From: CAYNTG01 sp964400105 | GTDB lineage: Bacteria; UBP14; UBA6098 | Assembly: GCA_964400105.1 (NCBI GenBank) | Contig: CAYNTG010000089.1 | Location: 1-9,457 of the forward strand | Length of the DNA stretch: 9,457 bases | Reading direction: 5' to 3' | Shown here: one piece after another, positions 5,755-9,457 of the stretch | Layout: every line of letters starts with the position of its first letter | Numbering within the stretch: position 1 is the stretch's first letter | Notes under the pieces: generated by a model | What the model saw: only the letters and a program-made list of their open reading frames with translations | What the model was told of the DNA's origin: nothing | Database searches by the model: none | Program-made: the position numbers and the translations under genes

Positions 5755-8700
5755 TCACCGGACGAGAACTATCGTTCCCTGACAGACGATCCGTTTATCA
5801 TTCGAGACGATATAGAGATACAGGCCCGGAGCCAGCGGTTCTCCGTTTGAATTTTCGCCGCCCCACGAGTTTTCTATGCTGCTCGAGGCGCCGATCTCGC
5901 GCTCGAATACGAGGTTGTTGCGCAGATCGAATATCTTCAATGTCGCGCCGGAAACGTGCATTCGCGGGTATTCGAAAACAACCCGGTCGTTGATGCCGTC
6001 GGCCGTGGGCGTGAACGGATTCGGATAAACGGCACATCCGCTTATCGGTTCGATCTTGAAAAGATAATGATATTCGGCGCAGTTCGGGCCGCAGGTATCC
6101 GGCTCGTCGCAGATTGTCAAAACGACATAAACCGTCTCGCTCGGAACCCAGCTAATGCCGTAAGCCACAGGCTGGAAAATCGCATAAATCTCGTTGCCAT
6201 AAGAATTTACAGATGTAATTATCTCCGAAAGCGGATAGACCACGCCGTTGATTTCGATCTCCGAAGTGTCGATGAGGATCGGCGAAACCCGGTCGAAAGC
6301 CTCTAATTCTATCGGCGCGTGAAGGTCCGTGATCCATTCGTCCGAAGGAGGCGCGATGAAAGCGGCCTCCGGCGGCGAGAAATCGGTATAGAAGACGAAA
6401 TCGAGTGGGCTTGTTAGCGGTGCCCCGAAGGCGTCGTTCGCCGCGATCAGGCTCACATAGATACTGTCGGAATCGCTCCAATAATCGGTTTCCGGCGAAA
6501 AAACGAGCAGGCTGTCATCGACGAAAGACAAATCGGGGTCGGATATATCAAGCGTATCTCCGTCGATGACGAGGACGATCGATGTTGCGTCTATCGCCTG
6601 AGAATCGACGATAGCGATGATGATCCGCTGATCGACACAGGCCGAGATGGCGCCGTCCGTCGGCGAGATCAACCGCGCAATGGGGCCTTCGCTGAAGACC
6701 ACGAACGAAAAGCATGTGTCGAGCACGTTATCCGCACAATAATCTGTGGTATCGGTTGCGAGGATGCAGTATTCGACCGTATCGCCCGAGTTGAGCGGAG
6801 CGTCGAAATGCCATTCGATGTGGATGCAGCTGTCGAGCGGCGTCAGAATGGGAATGACTGTATCGCCATCTACGAGCAAAGTGATCGTGGCCGTATCGAT
6901 CCCGGAAAGCGGATCGTCGAGGCAGAACGAGATCGACGGCAGCGAGTCCTGAATAATCGCGCCGTCCGGCGGCGAGATATTGAATGGCGTCGGCTGAGAA
7001 AGATCGACATAGAAATCCCAGCATAATGGGAGGTTGTCGAAAATTTCGCCGCACGTATCGGCTGCTGAAGCGAGGCAAACATGGATGGTGTCGCCGTCTG
7101 TGAATAGTTCCGGCGGATTAAATACGATGAGCGTGTCGTCGAGGATCGATATTGAGCCGTCGATGCTGGAATAGAGCACCGAATCGACGTCGAGGACGAC
7201 CGTTTCGAGCTGGATCGCGCGGCAGCAGATTTTGGAATAACTCGCATAGATATAGAAATTCACACCGGCGGTAACGCCGGAAATATCGCACGCGCTTATG
7301 ATAATTGTATCGCTGCCGCCGTGCAGGAATGGCAATAGATCGAAGCTGCTAAGACGATACCAATAAGTTGCATCGGTCGTATCCACGCAAGCGCCGTTTG
7401 CATAGACGGTTGCGATATTATCGGTATAAATCGAGATCGATGCCGAATCGATGTTTGCGCCGTCTGGGATGTTCACGATTACGCGGAAATCGATACACTC
7501 GTGGTGGTCGAAATGGTCGTCCCAGAGCCAATTCGTGCCGGGAAGTATCGTCGTTCCCCATGCCGACGACCAGACGGATTCCGCCGGTGCCCAACTCATC
7601 GACGAGCTGTCGAAAAGCTCCGTCGTCGTCGGAAGACTGTTTATCCGCAATGTTTCCGGCTCGATGAAAATCGAGTCGTCGCAGATCGCTCCGATAATGA
7701 TCGGTTGATCGGCGCACGATGTCCAACTGTTCGGAAGCGGCTCGACTATATATGGCACGAGTGGATCGACGACGAGCGCGGTTCCCTTTACATATAAATA
7801 TAACAACGAGTAACACGGGACGTTCGTGAAAACTGACAGGATGCCCTCGAATGTTCCGGCACCGCTCGGATTGAAGCTGATTGTGATCTGCGAATTCGAT
7901 CCGGCGGGTGTATGCACGGAATAGTGGACGCCGAAATTCTCTGGATTGCTGTTAAAAAGCGATGTGATGGTCAATGTTGTATCGCCGATGTTGTAAACTG
8001 TGAACCCATCGATGGAAGATTCGCCGAGAAGCACCGTTCCGAAGTCGAGCGTTTCCGCAGGCGCGATGTCTATTTCCGGGTAGAGCTTGCCGTTCCAGCC
8101 CGGATCGATTCGAAGGAGCAGCGGCGGCGGATTGCCGTCGAGGCCGGGCGATGGACTTTCCCAAACATCGTCGATCCACACCGAATCGGCAATGACCGCC
8201 ATTCGGAAGTATGCGCCGATTGCTGCACGCGATAGATAAGTTTTCAACCGGACCGAATCGGGCAAATCGTCGAAGATATAATAATTGGCCAGTGGATAAT
8301 CCCTTGTGCAGCAATTTAGTATGTGCATTCCGAGCGTGCCGTCGAGATAGCCCCAGGCCTCGGTCAAATTATTCGAACCGCCCTTTATTCTTATCGCCGA
8401 TTGCCCCGGAGACGAATAATGCAGCGAGAATCCCCGGTCCTGCGTGCCGGTGACCAGCCCTGTGGAGTCGTCGCAGAGCGCGCACCAAGCATTATTCCCT
8501 ATATACCACGCGACCCCCGAAGGCCCTTCGATGGTTGGAATCCCGGCATACCAACAGCCGCCGGAATATACGCCGTCCGCGCGCCGCGTGGTGAGTTCGG
8601 AGGCCATCGACCAGATCGTTTTACCGAGGTTGTTTTTCAGTGAAAAGGCAAGCAGGTTGAAGCCGTAAAGATAGGCTCCGGTGCTATCTGCAGGAGGGTC

Positions 8701-9288
8701 GAGGCACAGGCGGTCTCGAATTATCGGAAGCTCGCCGGATATTACGTGGCCGTTGTCTGTGACCATCTCGTATTGGTGGTGGATAAGTTGTGCGATGAAG
8801 TTCTGACTGTAATCGAGTGTGAACATCGCGCCGGTGTAGATGTCGTCGCGCGTGAGCGGGCGGCCCCATGTCGCGACCGGACCGAGATTTCCGTTGCAAA
8901 GCAAAAAGAGTGCGGAGGTCGTGTCACCGCCCGGCGAATAGACGCCGCAGTAGCAGAAACCGTGTCGCCATAGTGCGAATCGAAAAATCAGCGAATCGTC
9001 GTAGCCGCTGAATGCGTGTCCCGGTTCGCAGCGATAGTCCCAGTGGCACGAATCCGAGAGGAAATATGAAAAGGGCTTCTCCCAATAAACGAAATCGCCC
9101 GTGACAGTCGCGCCGGGGAATGAATCGTCCGCAGCGATGCCGTCGAGATCGATCTCGGAGCAAAGATCGACCTTTTCGATCAGCAAAACGGAATCGCCCA
9201 TAATCGCTTCGGCCTCGCTGTCCTGAGCGAATACCGAAGCGGCGACGATAATAACGAGGAAAATGAGGATCGTTGAATTTCGAGGCAT
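5755..9288 (-). CDS. large exported multi-domain beta-sandwich protein with C-terminal sorting-type domain
   Basis: The protein has 1177 residues. A signal peptide (1-21, cleavage expected after SVFA) leads into a region I cannot assign (about 22-400, twelve cysteines, Trp- and Tyr-rich). An ASH/HYDIN-like 'choice-of-anchor D' domain follows (about 405-503, LDFGTVLLGESS). Four Ig-like modules run from about 511 to 1080, and module 1 is interrupted by a galactose-binding-like jelly roll (about 565-690). The last 94 residues (GCAVYPNPFTPTADGIND to LVR) form a FlgD-like/CHU_C-type domain as found at the C-termini of T9SS cargo and similar surface proteins in FCB-group bacteria. It is therefore probably displayed on the cell surface or released. 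Thirty-four cysteines suggest disulphides. No catalytic motif was seen, so binding or structural work is more likely than enzymatic. The ATG at 9288 has an AGGA seven bases upstream. It is encoded alone and faces the vWA gene, with one base between stops. Confidence 0.9.
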   Translation of the reverse strand: MPRNSTILIFLVIIVAASVFAQDSEAEAIMGDSVLLIEKVDLCSEIDLDGIAADDSFPGATVTGDFVYWEKPFSYFLSDSCHWDYRCEPGHAFSGYDDSLIFRFALWRHGFCYCGVYSPGGDTTSALFLLCNGNLGPVATWGRPLTRDDIYTGAMFTLDYSQNFIAQLIHHQYEMVTDNGHVISGELPIIRDRLCLDPPADSTGAYLYGFNLLAFSLKNNLGKTIWSMASELTTRRADGVYSGGCWYAGIPTIEGPSGVAWYIGNNAWCALCDDSTGLVTGTQDRGFSLHYSSPGQSAIRIKGGSNNLTEAWGYLDGTLGMHILNCCTRDYPLANYYIFDDLPDSVRLKTYLSRAAIGAYFRMAVIADSVWIDDVWESPSPGLDGNPPPLLLRIDPGWNGKLYPEIDIAPAETLDFGTVLLGESSIDGFTVYNIGDTTLTITSLFNSNPENFGVHYSVHTPAGSNSQITISFNPSGAGTFEGILSVFTNVPCYSLLYLYVKGTALVVDPLVPYIVEPLPNSWTSCADQPIIIGAICDDSIFIEPETLRINSLPTTTELFDSSSMSWAPAESVWSSAWGTTILPGTNWLWDDHFDHHECIDFRVIVNIPDGANIDSASISIYTDNIATVYANGACVDTTDATYWYRLSSFDLLPFLHGGSDTIIISACDISGVTAGVNFYIYASYSKICCRAIQLETVVLDVDSVLYSSIDGSISILDDTLIVFNPPELFTDGDTIHVCLASAADTCGEIFDNLPLCWDFYVDLSQPTPFNISPPDGAIIQDSLPSISFCLDDPLSGIDTATITLLVDGDTVIPILTPLDSCIHIEWHFDAPLNSGDTVEYCILATDTTDYCADNVLDTCFSFVVFSEGPIARLISPTDGAISACVDQRIIIAIVDSQAIDATSIVLVIDGDTLDISDPDLSFVDDSLLVFSPETDYWSDSDSIYVSLIAANDAFGAPLTSPLDFVFYTDFSPPEAAFIAPPSDEWITDLHAPIELEAFDRVSPILIDTSEIEINGVVYPLSEIITSVNSYGNEIYAIFQPVAYGISWVPSETVYVVLTICDEPDTCGPNCAEYHYLFKIEPISGCAVYPNPFTPTADGINDRVVFEYPRMHVSGATLKIFDLRNNLVFEREIGASSSIENSWGGENSNGEPLAPGLYLYIVSNDKRIVCQGTIVLVR
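5758..6039 (-). other. FlgD-like/CHU_C-type C-terminal domain
   Basis: Residues 1084-1177 begin with CAVYPNPFTPTADGIND and continue with ATLKIFDLRNNLVFERE, the SWGGENSNGEPLAPGLYLYI turn and a closing strand. The PNPFTP-x-x-DG-x-ND opening and the W-x-G-x-N-x-x-G-E-x-L-x-x-G-x-Y motif are typical of these terminal domains, which direct outer-membrane secretion or anchoring in FCB-group bacteria. Confidence 0.8.
6049..7758 (-). repeat. four diverged Ig-like protein modules
   Basis: Residues 511-1080 contain four modules, each opening with a proline-rich strand (YIVEPLPN, FNISPPDG, ARLISPTDG, AAFIAPPSD). Modules 1 and 3 share C-x-D-Q-x-I-I-I (525-532 and 884-891), a DD(T/S)L(I/L)VF strand (717-723 and 924-930) and a D-x-D-(T/S)-I-x-V strand (731-737 and 939-945). 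Module lengths are about 100 residues except module 1, which is longer by about 150. The repeats are diverged in protein sequence, so I see no recent DNA-level duplication. Confidence 0.72.
7219..7596 (-). other. galactose-binding-like jelly-roll domain nested in Ig module 1
   Basis: Residues about 565-690 follow the pattern of galactose-binding-like modules. NWLWD (586-590) comes first, then a FRVIVNIPDG strand, DSASISIYTDNIATVYANG (614-632), a Trp-Tyr strand, a FDLLPFLHGGSDTIIISACD segment (649-668) and a final NFYIYASY strand. Such domains often bind carbohydrate or act as structural spacers. No ligand residues can be assigned. Confidence 0.6.
7780..8076 (-). other. ASH/HYDIN-like beta-sandwich domain in the exported protein
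   Basis: Residues 405-503 show the usual course of this fold: an opening IDIAPAETLDFGTVLLGESS, a central IGDTTLTITSL, SFNPSGAGTFEGILSV near the end and a final strand YLYVKGTA. Such domains are common in secreted proteins that carry C-terminal sorting signals. The call is from the sequence pattern only. Confidence 0.7.
9226..9288 (-). other. Sec signal peptide of the exported protein
   Basis: Residues 1-21 have a short polar start with one Arg, a hydrophobic core (ILIFLVIIVAA) and a small-residue site SVFA before QDSEAEA. This fits signal peptidase I. There is no lipobox Cys, so it is not a lipoprotein. Confidence 0.85.
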
Positions 9289-9295
9289 TTTGTAA

Positions 9296-9299
9296 TCCT
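9296..9299 (-). promoter_or_regulatory. ribosome-binding site of the exported-protein gene
   Basis: On the minus strand AGGA lies seven bases before the ATG at 9288. This is optimal spacing, supports that start and agrees with the signal peptide beginning immediately. Confidence 0.6.
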
Positions 9300-9340
9300 A
9301 AAAAAAGCGATAAGAAATTATTTTATGGCTATATCGTTAT

Positions 9341-9370
9341 AGTATAAACAAACTAATCGTGCTTTTACAA
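9341..9370 (-). promoter_or_regulatory. putative promoter of the exported-protein gene
   Basis: Read on the minus strand, TTGTAA (9370-9365) and TATACT (9346-9341) are 18 bases apart, matching consensus at 4/6 and 5/6. Transcription would start near 9334, giving a leader of about 45 bases. The surrounding region is clearly AT-richer than the coding DNA. Confidence 0.45.
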
Positions 9371-9377
9371 GGATTTT

Positions 9378-9407
9378 TTGCAATAACGTTGTGGTTTGGT
9401 TTATACG
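9378..9407 (+). promoter_or_regulatory. possible divergent promoter for a gene beyond the window
   Basis: TTGCAA (9378-9383) and TATACG (9402-9407) lie 18 bases apart on the plus strand. A consensus -35 TTGACA also occurs at 9429-9434, but the sequence 17 bases later (TTACCG) is a poor -10 and the window then ends. No coding start is visible in 9289-9457, so a divergent gene is only a possibility. Confidence 0.25.
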
Positions 9408-9457
9408 ATGCTTCCACGCCCAACATTCTTGACAGTGGGGTTGAGAAAAGTTACCGC

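Noticed and set aside
1..9457. CRISPR array, tRNA or rRNA gene, insertion sequence or phage genes
   Set aside because: No regularly spaced direct repeats, tRNA-like or rRNA-like sequence, transposase or integrase motifs, or phage structural genes were seen. Almost all bases are taken up by five intact genes.

Overview
The window looks like chromosomal DNA from an uncultured bacterium of the Fibrobacteres-Chlorobi-Bacteroidetes superphylum, or a neighbouring candidate phylum of the Cloacimonadota, WOR-3 or KSB1 kind. This rests on gene content only. One gene encodes a long secreted beta-sandwich protein with a C-terminal domain of the FlgD-like/CHU_C type. It sits beside a membrane vWA protein and a COG1449-type GH57 enzyme. 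No sequence search was possible, so the phylum is an inference. Five complete genes fill almost the whole window. There are no RNA genes, CRISPR arrays, insertion sequences or tRNA-linked attachment sites.

Left part (1-2662): the window opens with the probable tail of an upstream gene. A cytoplasmic GH57 alpha-glucan-active enzyme follows (66-2228). Two bases later comes a small two-helix membrane protein of the RseC/MucC family (2231-2662). The spacing implies co-transcription.

Middle (2663-5753): a 206-base gap carries a plausible promoter, a palindrome on its -35 box and a good ribosome-binding site. These serve a single-gene unit for an initiating polyprenyl-phosphate sugar-1-phosphate transferase (2869-3513). 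Next is a compact control element at 3527-3583, where a good sigma70-type promoter (TTGAAG, 17-base spacer, TATAAT) overlaps an intrinsic terminator. The predicted start point falls just inside the hairpin, so read-through RNA would contain the whole terminator while new transcripts would lack its 5' arm. This element precedes a 722-residue membrane-anchored vWA protein with a degenerate glutamine-amidotransferase-like domain (to 5753).

Right part (5755-9457): one minus-strand gene of 1177 codons converges on the vWA gene with one base between stop codons. It encodes a signal peptide, an unrecognised cysteine-rich N-terminal region, an ASH/HYDIN-like domain, four Ig-like modules and a C-terminal sorting-type domain. 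The first Ig-like module is split by a galactose-binding-like jelly roll. An AT-rich region at 9289-9457 holds its promoter and possibly a divergent promoter for a gene beyond the window.

No single pathway links these genes. Three of the five products act at or outside the cytoplasmic membrane (the vWA protein, the sugar transferase and the exported protein), RseC is also membrane-bound, and GH57 is cytoplasmic. The most unusual items are the interleaved promoter/terminator and the nested-domain surface protein.
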